A stretch of DNA of 64,000 bases from JAPULR01 sp965238215 (lineage in GTDB: Bacteria; Chloroflexota; Dehalococcoidia; Lucifugimonadales; GCA-2712585): positions 2,604,001 to 2,668,000 of the forward strand of contig OZ250180.1 in assembly GCA_965238215.1 (NCBI GenBank). The letters are read 5' to 3'. Positions 17,238-25,727 of the stretch are shown here, one piece after another. The stretch's first letter is position 1, and each line of letters opens with the position of its first letter. The notes below the pieces were generated by a model. That model did not search any database. It saw nothing but the letters and a program-made list of their open reading frames with translations, and was not told the DNA's origin. The position numbers and the translations under genes are program-made.

Positions 17238-17636
17238 TCAGGGGGTGTGAACGGGTCCGGCGACGGTGAGGAACCGTAGAATTTCCAGTCCATCTTCCAG
17301 GGTGTAACACACGGTGGTAGAGGCCTTCTCCAGGAAGTTGAAGCTGGGGATGTCCGGGCACAGATTTACCAACACCACCGGTTTGTTCCATGCGTAGGCC
17401 ATTCCGATTTCCGCCGCCGTGCCGATGTTTCTGCCCTCGTTCTGGATGATGCAGAAGACCAAGTCTGCGGACTTGAGCAGCGTCACGTCTCTCGGAAAGA
17501 ATACGTCAGCCCCCTTGCCCTTGGATCCTCCGTCCTTGGGGTATTTGTGGGGCCACAGAAATTCGCAGCCGCTTATGGCGGAGGCGACGCTGTACCGCCA
17601 ATCGGTGTGCATGTTTCCCGCCAGGTAGATCCTCAT
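17238..17636 (-). CDS. Nucleoside 2-deoxyribosyltransferase-like protein
   Basis: This 132-residue protein has the compact Rossmann-like fold of the nucleoside deoxyribosyltransferase/DUF4406 group. It opens with an N-terminal strand and loop M-R-I-Y-L-A-G-N-M, followed by FFPRDVTLLKSADLVFCII. The motif EGRNIGTAAEIGMAYAWNKPVVLV contains the Glu expected as nucleophile (AEIG). Family members transfer deoxyribose between bases or hydrolyse nucleotides. The precise substrate cannot be read here. It lies 59 nt after plsC on the same strand, so it may share the cmk-plsC transcript. Confidence 0.7.
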   Translation of the reverse strand: MRIYLAGNMHTDWRYSVASAISGCEFLWPHKYPKDGGSKGKGADVFFPRDVTLLKSADLVFCIIQNEGRNIGTAAEIGMAYAWNKPVVLVNLCPDIPSFNFLEKASTTVCYTLEDGLEILRFLTVAGPVHTP

Positions 17637-17695
17637 TCAACCCTCCTTGGCAAGCCCCTTATGGCTGAAAACTTCCTGTCCGTATTAGCTGCCGT

Positions 17696-18346
17696 CTAGT
17701 CTGATGCCGACGTGGCCGGCGTGGAATAGTAGCCCCGGTATTCGGGCGGCAGGAGCTGGGCAATTCGCCCCATGATCATATCTGTCCCCTGCTGGAGTAT
17801 CTCGCGGCTGAGCCTGCCCTCAATGGCGGGCAAAGTAAAAGGCTCGCCAATTCTCACACGCATTTCGCAGAGGGGAAAAGCGATGCGCCAGAAGCCCGGC
17901 ACGTTCTCCGTGCCGGTGACGGCCACGGGCAACACCGGAGCTTGCGACTTGAAGGCCAGGTATCCTATGCCCGGCTTGGCAGCCTGAAGCCCCCCCGTTC
18001 GGCTTCTCGATCCTTCGGGAAACATCAGCAACGTTCCACCCCGGTCCAGCACTTTCAGCGCCCACCGGAGGGCTTTCCGGTCCTCCCGCCCCTCCCGCAC
18101 GGGATGGACGCCGCATGTGGTAAAGAACCAGGATCCTATGGGGTGTCCGAATAGCCCCTCCTTGGCTAGAAAATTCATTTTTCTTTTGAAGCCAGCCAAC
18201 ACCACGGGCGGGTCGGCGTTGCTGAGGTGGTTGGAGACCACGATGAGCGGCCCCCGGGGAGGGACGGCCTCTCTTCCTTCTACAATCCAGCGCGAGAACA
18301 GGGTGAACTGAACCCTTGCCAATGTCGTCCCTATTTCGTAGAGCAT
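17696..18346 (-). CDS. plsC: 1-acyl-sn-glycerol-3-phosphate acyltransferase
   Basis: PlsC esterifies lysophosphatidate to phosphatidate at the inner membrane face. The 216-residue protein has the catalytic H-x4-D box as NHLSNADPP (about 38-46), the glycerol-phosphate motif FPEGSRSRTGG (about 114-124), and PVAVTGTENVPGF downstream. A hydrophobic N-terminal segment can tether it to the membrane. It sits 4 nt downstream of cmk, a very common bacterial pairing that supports the assignment and one operon. Confidence 0.93.
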   Translation of the reverse strand: MLYEIGTTLARVQFTLFSRWIVEGREAVPPRGPLIVVSNHLSNADPPVVLAGFKRKMNFLAKEGLFGHPIGSWFFTTCGVHPVREGREDRKALRWALKVLDRGGTLLMFPEGSRSRTGGLQAAKPGIGYLAFKSQAPVLPVAVTGTENVPGFWRIAFPLCEMRVRIGEPFTLPAIEGRLSREILQQGTDMIMGRIAQLLPPEYRGYYSTPATSASD

Positions 18347-18350
18347 TCCC

Positions 18351-19013
18351 CTACCCCTCCTCGATTATTGCCAAGGCCATATCCGTCACCTGCTCGACCG
18401 TGAGACAGTCCGTGTCGATGACGTGAGCGTCGAGTGCGGGGCGTAGGGGAGAGTGGGCCCGCTCCGAGTCCAGCTTGTCTCTGGCTTCCAAGTCCTTAAG
18501 CACCTGGGCGAATTCGATGCGTTTCCCCTTCTCTACAAGCTCCTTGTATCGCCTCTTGGTCCGCTCCCTGCTGGAGGCTTGAAAGAAGAGCTTCACCGGA
18601 GCTTCGGGCGCGACAACGGTGCCGATATCCCGCCCTGCCACTACTATGCTGCCCTCCGAGGCTATCTGCCGCTGCTTGCGGACAAGGGCCTCCCGTACGC
18701 CTGGGGCCTTGCTTACGACGGACACCAGCCTATCAATGCGGGCTCGGTGCTGTTCAAGGGGGACGGCCGCTCCGTCGACAAGAACCTGGTCGCCCTGGTC
18801 GGACATCTGGAAGCAGGCAGTGGTGGCCAAATCAGTCAGGGCAGCCTCGTCTTCAGGGTCCACTCCACGCTCCATTGCCAGCCACGTGACGGCTCGGTAC
18901 ATGGCGCCGGTGTCCAGGAAGCGGTAGCCCAGTCTCCGGGCCAGCAAACGCCCAACCACGCTTTTACCTGTTGCCACGGCGCCGTCAATGGCTATCAGGG
19001 TAGATTTGGACAA
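18351..19013 (-). CDS. cmk: Cytidylate kinase
   Basis: Cmk phosphorylates CMP/dCMP with ATP in pyrimidine salvage. From the TTG start the protein is about 220 residues. It begins (M)SKSTLIAIDGAVATGKSVVG, with the P-loop GAVATGKS close to the N-terminus as in the family, then LGYRFLDTGAMYRA and, in the middle, VAGRDIGTVVAPEAPVKLFF with the CMP-binding Arg and Asp. An ATG at 19094 in the same frame would add 27 poorly conserved residues and run into the divergent PAP2 gene's start region, so I prefer TTG 19013. plsC follows after 4 nt. Confidence 0.92.
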   Translation of the reverse strand: MSKSTLIAIDGAVATGKSVVGRLLARRLGYRFLDTGAMYRAVTWLAMERGVDPEDEAALTDLATTACFQMSDQGDQVLVDGAAVPLEQHRARIDRLVSVVSKAPGVREALVRKQRQIASEGSIVVAGRDIGTVVAPEAPVKLFFQASSRERTKRRYKELVEKGKRIEFAQVLKDLEARDKLDSERAHSPLRPALDAHVIDTDCLTVEQVTDMALAIIEEG

Positions 19014-19097
19014 TAGTGTCGTCGTGCGATGAACTGGCAAGGGCTGGCAAGGACTGTCGCGATTATTATAGCATCTGGTTAACTGCACCGGCATCGG

Positions 19098-19829
19098 ATG
19101 GCAGGTGATCTTTCAACTATCTTGAGCTGGGTTAGAGAAGCGATGGCGTCACGAGCAATGCCAAGAGCCAGGTTGTTACTTCCCGTAGGACTGGCGGCCG
19201 CGGCGGCTGGGCTTTCGGTCCTGGTATCAGTCGTGCCAACGCTTCCAGGGGAAGGGGCGATCCTGGAGGCAGTAAGACGGACGGAACAGCCTTTGCTCAA
19301 CGAAGCAATGCGGTCCCTGGATTGTCTAGGCAGTCCGTGGGTAATTGTCGCGACCCTGTTTGCCTTGGCCGCCGTGCTCTTGGTACGGAGACGCCGATGG
19401 GAGGCTATGGCCTGCCTGCTGATAATTCCCATGGAACTGATGACGCTGGGCTTGCGGGAGGTAATCGACAGGCCGCGACCGTCCCTGCAGGCGTTAACTT
19501 CCATGCCGGAAAGCCCTGGCTTTCCCAGCGGTACGACGCTCCACGCCGTACTATTTTTCGGGTTCATCGCGTATCTTTGCCATATCTACGTGCGGCCTCG
19601 GAAGCTTCGCTTCGCCCTGGAGGCTTTGTTGGTACTGATTATTGCGGTCACAAGCTATTCGCGAGTCTACCTAGGGGTTCACTGGCCCACGGACGTTCTT
19701 GGCGGGTGGCTTTACGGCGGATTCTTTCTCTGGGTAATTGCAGTCAAAGGATTGCCGTTTTTCTCGAAGTTGGGCCAGAACCGCGGACGTAAGGGAAGCG
19801 GTGGAAAAGCGGACTTTTCGCATCTATAA
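19098..19829 (+). CDS. PAP2-superfamily membrane phosphatase
   Basis: This 243-residue polytopic protein has about six membrane segments. The three phosphatase motifs are present in order: RxxxDRPRP (REVIDRPRP, about 118-126), PSG with a following His (PSGTTLHAV, about 143-151), and SR-x5-H-x3-D (SRVYLGVHWPTDVLGG, about 189-204). Such enzymes remove phosphate from lipid phosphates, including phosphatidic acid or undecaprenyl pyrophosphate. The substrate cannot be told from sequence. It is divergent from cmk, with starts less than 90 nt apart, and is followed after 9 nt by the HNH gene. Confidence 0.88.
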   Translation: MAGDLSTILSWVREAMASRAMPRARLLLPVGLAAAAAGLSVLVSVVPTLPGEGAILEAVRRTEQPLLNEAMRSLDCLGSPWVIVATLFALAAVLLVRRRRWEAMACLLIIPMELMTLGLREVIDRPRPSLQALTSMPESPGFPSGTTLHAVLFFGFIAYLCHIYVRPRKLRFALEALLVLIIAVTSYSRVYLGVHWPTDVLGGWLYGGFFLWVIAVKGLPFFSKLGQNRGRKGSGGKADFSHL

Positions 19830-19838
19830 TGGCCTCAA

Positions 19839-20348
19839 ATGCTGAATTCTCCCGTTCTCGTCCTAAACCTAAACTATGAGCCTATCAACGTCTGCAACGC
19901 TCGTCGTGCTCTGCTGCTCATCTTTCGAGGGAAAGCGGAAATGCTGGAGAACGGACGGGGGCAGGTTAGGACCCCCAGGCAGGTCTTCGACCTCCCCTGC
20001 ATAATCCGGCTGGCGTACATGGTGAAGCGCCCCTTTGTGAAGCGCAAGCTCTCAAAGAAGGAGGTGCTTCTGCGGGACCGTCACACGTGCCAGTATTGCG
20101 GCCAGCGGGGCCCAGAGCTCACCATGGACCACGTGAGGCCGCGGTGGCAGGGCGGGCAGCAGACGTGGGACAACATCGTTAGCGCCTGCATACCGTGCAA
20201 CCACCGGAAGGCGGGACGGACGCCCAGAGAGGCTGGAATGATGCTGCTGAAGCTGCCCAAGGCCCCATACCCCAGCCCCTACTACGTGCTTTACGGGCGC
20301 ACCATTCTGGATGAGTGGAAAAAGTTCATTCCCTGGGAGATGGACTGA
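19839..20348 (+). CDS. HNH endonuclease family protein
   Basis: This 169-residue protein belongs to the common stand-alone HNH type. An N-terminal region with VLNLNYEPINVCNARRAL is followed by a zinc-stabilised HNH core: CxxC at 84-87 (CQYC), DH at 97-98, N112, CxxC at 117-120 (CIPC) and NH at 121-122. The C-terminal YVLYGRTILDEWKKF is also typical. These proteins nick or cut DNA; the cellular role of this widespread chromosomal group is not settled. It is 9 nt after the PAP2 gene in the same direction and convergent with holB. Confidence 0.88.
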   Translation: MLNSPVLVLNLNYEPINVCNARRALLLIFRGKAEMLENGRGQVRTPRQVFDLPCIIRLAYMVKRPFVKRKLSKKEVLLRDRHTCQYCGQRGPELTMDHVRPRWQGGQQTWDNIVSACIPCNHRKAGRTPREAGMMLLKLPKAPYPSPYYVLYGRTILDEWKKFIPWEMD

Positions 20349-20370
20349 GGCCGGAGAAAGTCGGCTCTTA

Positions 20371-21390
20371 TCAGCGGCCCGACGGGACCGGGACGTCCAG
20401 CATCAGCGCTTCCAACCCCAGGCGGGCGTTGACGTTGCTGTTTAGCGCGTCGAGGGTCTTGGCCATAGCGCCGATGAATCCGGCGATCTGACCGGGCGTG
20501 TAGGCGTCTTTCCACTCTTGCAGCTTCTCGGCGTAGTCCTGGTTGTAGACCCATTCGGGGCCAGATTCTCGCAGCACGAGCAAGTCTCTCCACCAGCTTA
20601 GCCAGATATCAAGGGTCTCAAGGGCCTCCTCCCGGTCTCGATAGTAGAGGTTGGCGACGTCGGAGGCGGCGTGGAAACGCTGTTCCACGGTGGCTCCCAG
20701 CAGGCCAATAAGCCGGTCCAATTCGGTTGAGCGGCGTTCCATCGACAGGGGGTCCTCGAGGGCCGTCAGCGCCCAGCCCAGGCAACCTTTCGACAAACGG
20801 GCCAGCAGACGGGCCTCTTGGCTTTCGACCTTGTGGTTCTCTTCCAGGTAGCGGGCCAGGGGTTCTTCCGCCATTGGGCTAAGCTCGATGCGGCTGCATC
20901 GTGACCGGATTGTCGGCAGCAGTCGGTCTTCCTGGGAGGTGAGGAGGATGAGCAGTGTCTGGGGCGGCGGCTCCTCCAGGGTTTTCAGCAGGGCGTTGGC
21001 CGCCTCCTCACTCATGGTTTCCGCGTCCTCGAAGATGAACACGCGGGAGGCTCCTTCGTAGGGCTTGAGATGCGACTGGTTGGTGACGGAACGCACCTCC
21101 GCAATGCCTATCTCCCTACGCCGGGGAGCCCCTTCCTCCTGTCGTCTAATCCCAATGAGCCGAACGTCGGCGTGATGGCCGCCGGCAATCCGGCGGCATT
21201 GTATGCAATCTTGACACGGAGGGGCGATCTCTGTGGAGACGCAATTCACGGCCCGGGCCAGGTCCAAGGCCAGGGTGGTCTTTCCCACGTGAGGCGGGCC
21301 GGCAAACAGGTAGGCATGAGAGAGCCGCCCCGTGGCGAGGCTGGTCTCCAAAATCCTTAGGGCGTTATTTTGCCCTATGACCTGCCACAT
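20371..21390 (-). CDS. holB: DNA polymerase III delta' subunit
   Basis: This clamp-loader subunit opens the beta clamp together with delta and tau/gamma. The 339-residue AAA+ protein starts MWQVIGQNNALRILETSL, with Walker A GPPHVGKTT (about 31-39). A zinc-binding cysteine group lies after the Walker A region (C50 and CQDCIQC, about 60-66), and Walker B-like VFIFEDAETM and the sensor LLILLTSQEDRLLPTIRSRC follow. The SRC motif marks clamp-loader ATPases. Upstream on the same strand is lysA, separated by 180 bp that hold palindromic repeats. Confidence 0.93.
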   Translation of the reverse strand: MWQVIGQNNALRILETSLATGRLSHAYLFAGPPHVGKTTLALDLARAVNCVSTEIAPPCQDCIQCRRIAGGHHADVRLIGIRRQEEGAPRRREIGIAEVRSVTNQSHLKPYEGASRVFIFEDAETMSEEAANALLKTLEEPPPQTLLILLTSQEDRLLPTIRSRCSRIELSPMAEEPLARYLEENHKVESQEARLLARLSKGCLGWALTALEDPLSMERRSTELDRLIGLLGATVEQRFHAASDVANLYYRDREEALETLDIWLSWWRDLLVLRESGPEWVYNQDYAEKLQEWKDAYTPGQIAGFIGAMAKTLDALNSNVNARLGLEALMLDVPVPSGR

Positions 21391-21423
21391 GGGTTTGGCT
21401 TACTTTGGGAGGGTGGGATGGGC

Positions 21424-21505
21424 GCCCACAAGGGACGTCCCTACAGGAGATGGGAAGGCATTGCGATCAAGGGGAAGGGCGGTTCGCGAACCGCCCCTGC
21501 GGGGG
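21424..21505. repeat. REP-like palindromes between lysA and holB
   Basis: The 180-bp spacer has a 10-bp palindrome GGGACGTCCC (21432-21441) in a GGCGCCC-ACAA-GGGACGTCCC setting, and a perfect 20-bp palindrome with arms GGGCGGTTCG/CGAACCGCCC at 21477-21496. A related but degraded text (GGGGCGGTTAGCGC) occurs at 33190-33205 in another spacer. This looks like remnants of a dispersed palindromic repeat family; the rest of the spacer shows no gene. Confidence 0.55.
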
Positions 21506-21571
21506 ATGGCCGATGAAATCGCGTTGGGGCGCCGACAGGGGACGCTCCGGCGGTGGCTGCCAGCGGGGGTT

Positions 21572-22885
21572 CTAGGCAACGTCGAGAAGCATCTGGTCTT
21601 GGAAAGTCTCCCGCCGTCGAATGACCCTGGCCTGGCCGTCGTTGACCAGCACTATGGGCGGCTTGGGGTTCAGGTTGTAGTTGCTGGCCATGGGGATGCA
21701 GTAAGCGCCGGAGGCGGGAATGGCGATGAGGTCCTTGCCCCTTCCGTCTATGGCGGGCAGCAGAACGTCCTTCACCAGAACGTCCCCCGACTCACAGTAC
21801 TTGCCAGCGATGGTGGCAACCTGGGTGCCCTTGTCGTTCATGCGGTTGGCTACGACAGCTTCGTAGGCGGCGTCGTAGAGGGCGGGGCGGATGTTGTCTC
21901 CCATGCCACCGTCCACTGAAACGTACCTGCGAACGCCCGGAATCTCCTTTACCGCGCCAACCCGGTAGAGGGCCACGCCCGCGGGGCCGGTGATTGCGCG
22001 GCCCGGTTCTATTACCAGATGAGGGAGATCGAAGCCCAGCCGCTCACATTCGGCGGTCATCGTGCCGATGATGGCTTCGGCGTAGTCGGCGACGGTGGGA
22101 GGATTCTGGTCGCCGGTATAGGCGATGGCGAACCCTCCGCCCGGGCTGAACTCCTGAAGATTCAATCCCTCCTCCCTCATGCTGGCGGCGAATTGCAGCA
22201 CCACCTCCACGCCGTCGCGATAGGGTTGCAGCTCGAAGATGGGGGAGCCTAGATGGAAGTGCAGTCCTTTCAGGTCGAGGTGGGGGGCGGCCACGGCCTG
22301 GCGAACAGACTCTGCGGCGTGGCCCGTTTCGATGGCGAAGCCAAACTTGCTGTCCAGCACGCCGGTGGTGGTCTTTTCGTGGGTGTGGGGGTCGATGCTG
22401 GGGGATACCCGGAGCAGCACTTCCTGGGAGACGCCTGCGGCGGCGGCCACCTCTTCCAGAAGGGAAAGCTCGTGAAAACTATCGATGACGATGCGGCCTA
22501 TCCGCCACTCCACGGCCTGCTCCAACTCTTCCGCAGTCTTGTTGCTGCCGTGGAAGTAGACCAGTTCCTTGGGAAAGTCCACCATCTGGGCCACCGCCAG
22601 CTCCCCACCGGAAACCACGTCCAGTCCCAGACCCTCCGATGCGAAGATTTGGGCGACGGCGGGGTTGACGTAGGCCTTGCTGGCGTAGGCCACGGTGGTG
22701 TTGGGATGACGCTTGGCGAACTCTTGGACGAAGCTCCTGCAGCGGCCTCGGAGGGTCGCTTCGTCGAAAATGTAAAGAGGGGTTCCGAACTCGGCGGCCA
22801 GGTCTACGGCGTCGCAGCCACCGATGACCAGATGCCCTGCGTCGTTCACTTCCGAGGTAATGGGAAAGACGTTCCGGGGAAACAT
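21572..22885 (-). CDS. lysA: Diaminopimelate decarboxylase
   Basis: LysA is the PLP enzyme that converts meso-diaminopimelate to L-lysine, the last step of lysine synthesis. From ATG 22885 the protein is 437 residues. The PLP lysine is K70 in VAYASKAYVN. The HFHLGSPI and EPGRAI phosphate-binding segments are present, as is CESGDVL with the catalytic Cys from the partner subunit. AGGAGG ends 7 nt before this ATG. The longer GTG frame (22909) would place the ribosome site inside the gene, so it is rejected. A TTGACA/TAACAT promoter lies just upstream. Confidence 0.95.
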   Translation of the reverse strand: MFPRNVFPITSEVNDAGHLVIGGCDAVDLAAEFGTPLYIFDEATLRGRCRSFVQEFAKRHPNTTVAYASKAYVNPAVAQIFASEGLGLDVVSGGELAVAQMVDFPKELVYFHGSNKTAEELEQAVEWRIGRIVIDSFHELSLLEEVAAAAGVSQEVLLRVSPSIDPHTHEKTTTGVLDSKFGFAIETGHAAESVRQAVAAPHLDLKGLHFHLGSPIFELQPYRDGVEVVLQFAASMREEGLNLQEFSPGGGFAIAYTGDQNPPTVADYAEAIIGTMTAECERLGFDLPHLVIEPGRAITGPAGVALYRVGAVKEIPGVRRYVSVDGGMGDNIRPALYDAAYEAVVANRMNDKGTQVATIAGKYCESGDVLVKDVLLPAIDGRGKDLIAIPASGAYCIPMASNYNLNPKPPIVLVNDGQARVIRRRETFQDQMLLDVA

Positions 22886-22911
22886 GGGCGTTCCTCCTGA
22901 ATAGTGCACTA

Positions 22912-22941
22912 ATGTTAGTTAGGCTAATTTGCGGGTGTCAA
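22912..22941 (-). promoter_or_regulatory. lysA promoter
   Basis: Minus strand TTGACA (22941-22936, consensus), 18-bp spacer, TAACAT (22917-22912). Transcription would start about 20 nt before the lysA ATG. A CTAA-TG-TTAG dyad covers the -10 and may be an operator. Confidence 0.6.
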
Positions 22942-23298
22942 GCGAGAGACTCGTTTTTGCGAAACCAGGGGGTTTTGAGGGACTCGTTTCAGGACTTCCA
23001 GGCGTGGAATTGACTCGATCTAAATAACGAGTATTGGTTTTTTGGGCCATTTTAGGGCGAATTAGGCGTGGATCTAATTGTCATTCGCGATTCGACTCGT
23101 TTTATTTTTTCTGGGGGAAACGATTCGGATGATATTGGGGGTGCGGCGCTGTTTTTCATGGGGGTAGGGTAGCAAGGGGTTGGCATTGGGACAAGGGTGG
23201 GATGTCAGTGTGGGAAAGCTGGGTGGTTGGGGAAGATGCAGTTTCAATCTGTTCCCTGATTTGCTACCATTGAACTGATATTCATTTCGGGAGGAAGC
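22942..23298. other. AT-richer non-coding stretch with repeated ACTCGTT sites
   Basis: About 355 bp between lysA and the metallo-beta-lactamase gene. GACTCGTTT occurs at 22948-22956, 22981-22989 and 23094-23102, and the inverted core AACGAGT at 23027-23033. A GACTCGATC variant is at 23012-23020. A weak promoter for the plus strand gene may be TTTCAA (23242-23247), 17 bp, TACCAT (23265-23270). No ORF with coding character was seen. Confidence 0.5.
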
Positions 23299-23943
23299 AT
23301 GCCCCTGCACTACGATGGCGAGGTCCAGATCTACAAGGTCCCCCAGATGACCGCCATGAACAACAACGGCTACATCCTACGGTGCCCCAACACCGGCGAG
23401 GCCGTCATCATAGACGCCCCCGGGGAGCCGGAGAAGCTGCTAAACGAGGTTGGCGACGCCAAAGTCAAGGCCATTCTCATAACCCACGGCCACGGGGACC
23501 ACATAGCAGGGGTGCGTGTGATAAAGGACGGCACCGGCAAGGATTTGGGCATCCACCAGGAGGACGCTCCCAATCTTTCGGCGAATGACGCCGACTTCTT
23601 CCTCAAGGACGGAGATACCATCCAGGTAGGGGATATAACGCTCCAGGTGATGTTTACGCCGGGTCACACCCCCGGCGCCGTCTGCCTGCTTACGGGCAAG
23701 CACCTCTTTTCCGGAGACACCCTCTTCCCCGGCGGGCCCGGCGCCAGCCGCTCGCCGGAGGCTTTTCAGCAGCTGGTGGAAAGCATTACTTCCCGCCTTC
23801 TGGTGCTGCCGGAGGATACCCACGTCTATCCCGGGCACGGCGACGACACGACCATCGGCGCGGCCAAAGAGGAGTACGCCGTCTTCGCTTCGAAGCCCCA
23901 TCCGGATGACCTTCACGGCGAAATAGCTTGGCTTCGCAGCTAG
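23299..23943 (+). CDS. Metallo-beta-lactamase fold hydrolase, glyoxalase II-like
   Basis: This 214-residue protein has the di-metal MBL fold. THGHGDHIAG carries the H-x-H-x-D-H motif (about 58-67). Further ligands are in MFTPGHTPGAVCL (His), LFSGDTLFPGG (Asp) and YPGHGDDT (His). The short length and the GH-T-PG and GD-TLF segments match glyoxalase II-like thioesterase/hydrolase proteins rather than true beta-lactamases. A strong GGGAGGAAG precedes the ATG. The substrate is unknown; a thioester of a low-molecular-weight thiol is one possibility. The M16 peptidase gene follows after 24 nt on the same strand. Confidence 0.88.
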   Translation: MPLHYDGEVQIYKVPQMTAMNNNGYILRCPNTGEAVIIDAPGEPEKLLNEVGDAKVKAILITHGHGDHIAGVRVIKDGTGKDLGIHQEDAPNLSANDADFFLKDGDTIQVGDITLQVMFTPGHTPGAVCLLTGKHLFSGDTLFPGGPGASRSPEAFQQLVESITSRLLVLPEDTHVYPGHGDDTTIGAAKEEYAVFASKPHPDDLHGEIAWLRS

Positions 23944-23967
23944 CGTTCAGGCTCGGCTGAACTCCCC

Positions 23968-25245
23968 ATGAGCCTGGTTCACAACAGCACGGTGTTGGAT
24001 AACGGACTTCGTGTCCTCACCGCCACCATGCCTCACACCTACTCCGTGACCCTGGCCATCTTTGTGGGCGTAGGGTCCCGCTACGAGCCCAACGAAACGG
24101 CGGGTTCCACCCACTTCCTTGAGCACTTGCTGTTCAAGGGCAGCAAGAATTGGCCCAAGGCCCAGGACATCAGCGAGGCCATCGAAGGGGTGGGCGGCGT
24201 GATGAACGCCAGCACCGACCGGGAGATTACGATCTACTGGTGCAAGGTGGCTAAGCCCCACTTCAAACGGTCCCTGGCAGTGCTGCTCGACATGGTGTTG
24301 AACCCGCTCCTCGACGGCGAGGAGATGGAGAAGGAGCGGCAGGTCATCCTGGAAGAGCTGCGGATGAGCAACGACTATCCCACCCACCGGGTGGACCTTC
24401 TCATTGATGAGATGCTGTGGCCCGACCAGCCCATGGGCCGCGACGTGGGGGGCACGCCTGAGTCCGTCAACGCCATAACCAGGGATGACCTGCTGGACCT
24501 GATGCAGAATCAGTACGGCCCCAGCAACGTGGTGATTTCCGTGGCGGGCGGCGTTTCTCACGAAGAGGTGTTGGAGGAGATTCAAGAATCGGCGGCTTCG
24601 TGGAAACCTCGCCAGCCCCGCCAGTGGCAACCTGTAAAGGTTGAGCAGCAGGAAGCCTCCATACGAATGGAATACAAGAAGACAGAACAGGCGCATATCT
24701 GCGTCGCAATGCCCGCCCTTCCCCTGGACCACCCGGATAGGTTCGCCCTGAGCCTGGTAAACATTATGCTGGGGGAGGGAATGAGCAGCCGCCTGTTCCT
24801 GGAGATACGCGAGAAGCTGGGCCTGGCCTACGACGTTCATAGCTCGCTGAGCCAGTACCTCGATTGCGGCTCCCTGGTGGTCTACTGCGGGTCGGACCCA
24901 TCCCGCAGCCAGAAGTCGCTAGCGGCTATAATGGGCCAGCTTTCGGCGATGCGGGAGGGGTTCTCCGAGCGGGAGCTCGACAAGGCGCGGGAGTATTCCA
25001 AGGGCCGCATCATGCTGCGGATGGAGGACACCCGCAGCGTGGCCATGTGGCAGGGCGGTCAGGAGCTTCTCCTGAACAAGGTGTCCACCGTGGACGAGGT
25101 GGTGGGTTCTATCGAAGGGGTGACCCTTGAGGACGTGAATCGGGTGGCGCGAGAGCTAGTGGATGAGAAGCGGCTGAACCTAGCCGTCGTCGGGCCGTTT
25201 CGGAGCGATAAGAGGTTTCGGAAGGTTTTTCGCTCTAGGGGCTAA
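23968..25245 (+). CDS. M16-family zinc peptidase
   Basis: This 425-residue protein is of the mitochondrial-processing-peptidase-like M16B group. The inverted zinc motif HxxEH is HFLEH at 49-53. The distal Glu lies in the helix MEKERQVILEEL (about 113-124). The C-terminal half keeps the R/Y substrate-binding segment GEGMSSRLFLEIREKLGLAYDV (two parts around 268-289). It should be a cytoplasmic or surface-associated peptidase acting on small unfolded peptides. No signal peptide is seen. It follows the MBL protein closely and probably shares its transcript. Confidence 0.92.
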   Translation: MSLVHNSTVLDNGLRVLTATMPHTYSVTLAIFVGVGSRYEPNETAGSTHFLEHLLFKGSKNWPKAQDISEAIEGVGGVMNASTDREITIYWCKVAKPHFKRSLAVLLDMVLNPLLDGEEMEKERQVILEELRMSNDYPTHRVDLLIDEMLWPDQPMGRDVGGTPESVNAITRDDLLDLMQNQYGPSNVVISVAGGVSHEEVLEEIQESAASWKPRQPRQWQPVKVEQQEASIRMEYKKTEQAHICVAMPALPLDHPDRFALSLVNIMLGEGMSSRLFLEIREKLGLAYDVHSSLSQYLDCGSLVVYCGSDPSRSQKSLAAIMGQLSAMREGFSERELDKAREYSKGRIMLRMEDTRSVAMWQGGQELLLNKVSTVDEVVGSIEGVTLEDVNRVARELVDEKRLNLAVVGPFRSDKRFRKVFRSRG

Positions 25246-25292
25246 CCGTTCCCATTTGGCTCAGTCGTGGCTTATCTGTGGAAGGCGACTTT

Positions 25293-25538
25293 ATGAATGT
25301 AGATGAACTGATTCGGGTTTTATCGAAATACCCTCCTGACCTTCGCGTTGTCGTAAATGGCTATGAATGCGGCTATGACGACTTGACAACCGAGCAGGTT
25401 GTTTTGGCGAAGATAGCTTTGAACACTGGCAAGAACAGGTGGGAGGGGAAGCATGGGGTTGGGGTTGGTCTGATGAGTTCTGGGGACAAAAACGCGGAAG
25501 TAGTGAAGGCTGTGGTATTGGCGCGAGTGTCGCACTAA
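25293..25538 (+). CDS. Small protein of unknown function
   Basis: This 81-residue product starts MNVDELIRVLSKYPPDLRVV and continues VNGYECGYDDL, a pattern seen in small uncharacterised bacterial proteins where an N-terminal helix precedes a V-x-V-x-G-Y-E-x-G-Y-D-D strand-loop. ATG 25293 is preferred over GTG 25278 because the conserved-looking part starts there. It stands alone 47 nt after the peptidase gene and before the AT-richer accessory region. Function is not recognised. Confidence 0.55.
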   Translation: MNVDELIRVLSKYPPDLRVVVNGYECGYDDLTTEQVVLAKIALNTGKNRWEGKHGVGVGLMSSGDKNAEVVKAVVLARVSH

Positions 25539-25727
25539 GGGGAAGGGGGTGTTTACGCAGGGGAAATTGGGGGAGCGCTCGGGGAGGTGAACCCTCCAAC
25601 TGTGCTGAAGGGTGGTGGTAGGGATGGTGGAGAGGAGATTGGGGCAGTTGCCCAGTCTTACATGAAGTCTTGCTTTCTAGGATGATGGCCGTCTAACTAA
25701 GGCTTCAGTCGAACTTGTGGAGGGTCT

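Noticed and set aside
23074..23310. 78-residue minus-strand ORF in the lysA upstream spacer
   Set aside because: The composition is low-complexity (Pro/Ser/Asn), there is no ribosome site, and it would overlap the start of the MBL gene.
25320..25599. Minus-strand ORFs opposite the small protein at 25293
   Set aside because: No start signals and Pro/Gln/Ser-rich composition; the plus-strand frame has the better pattern.
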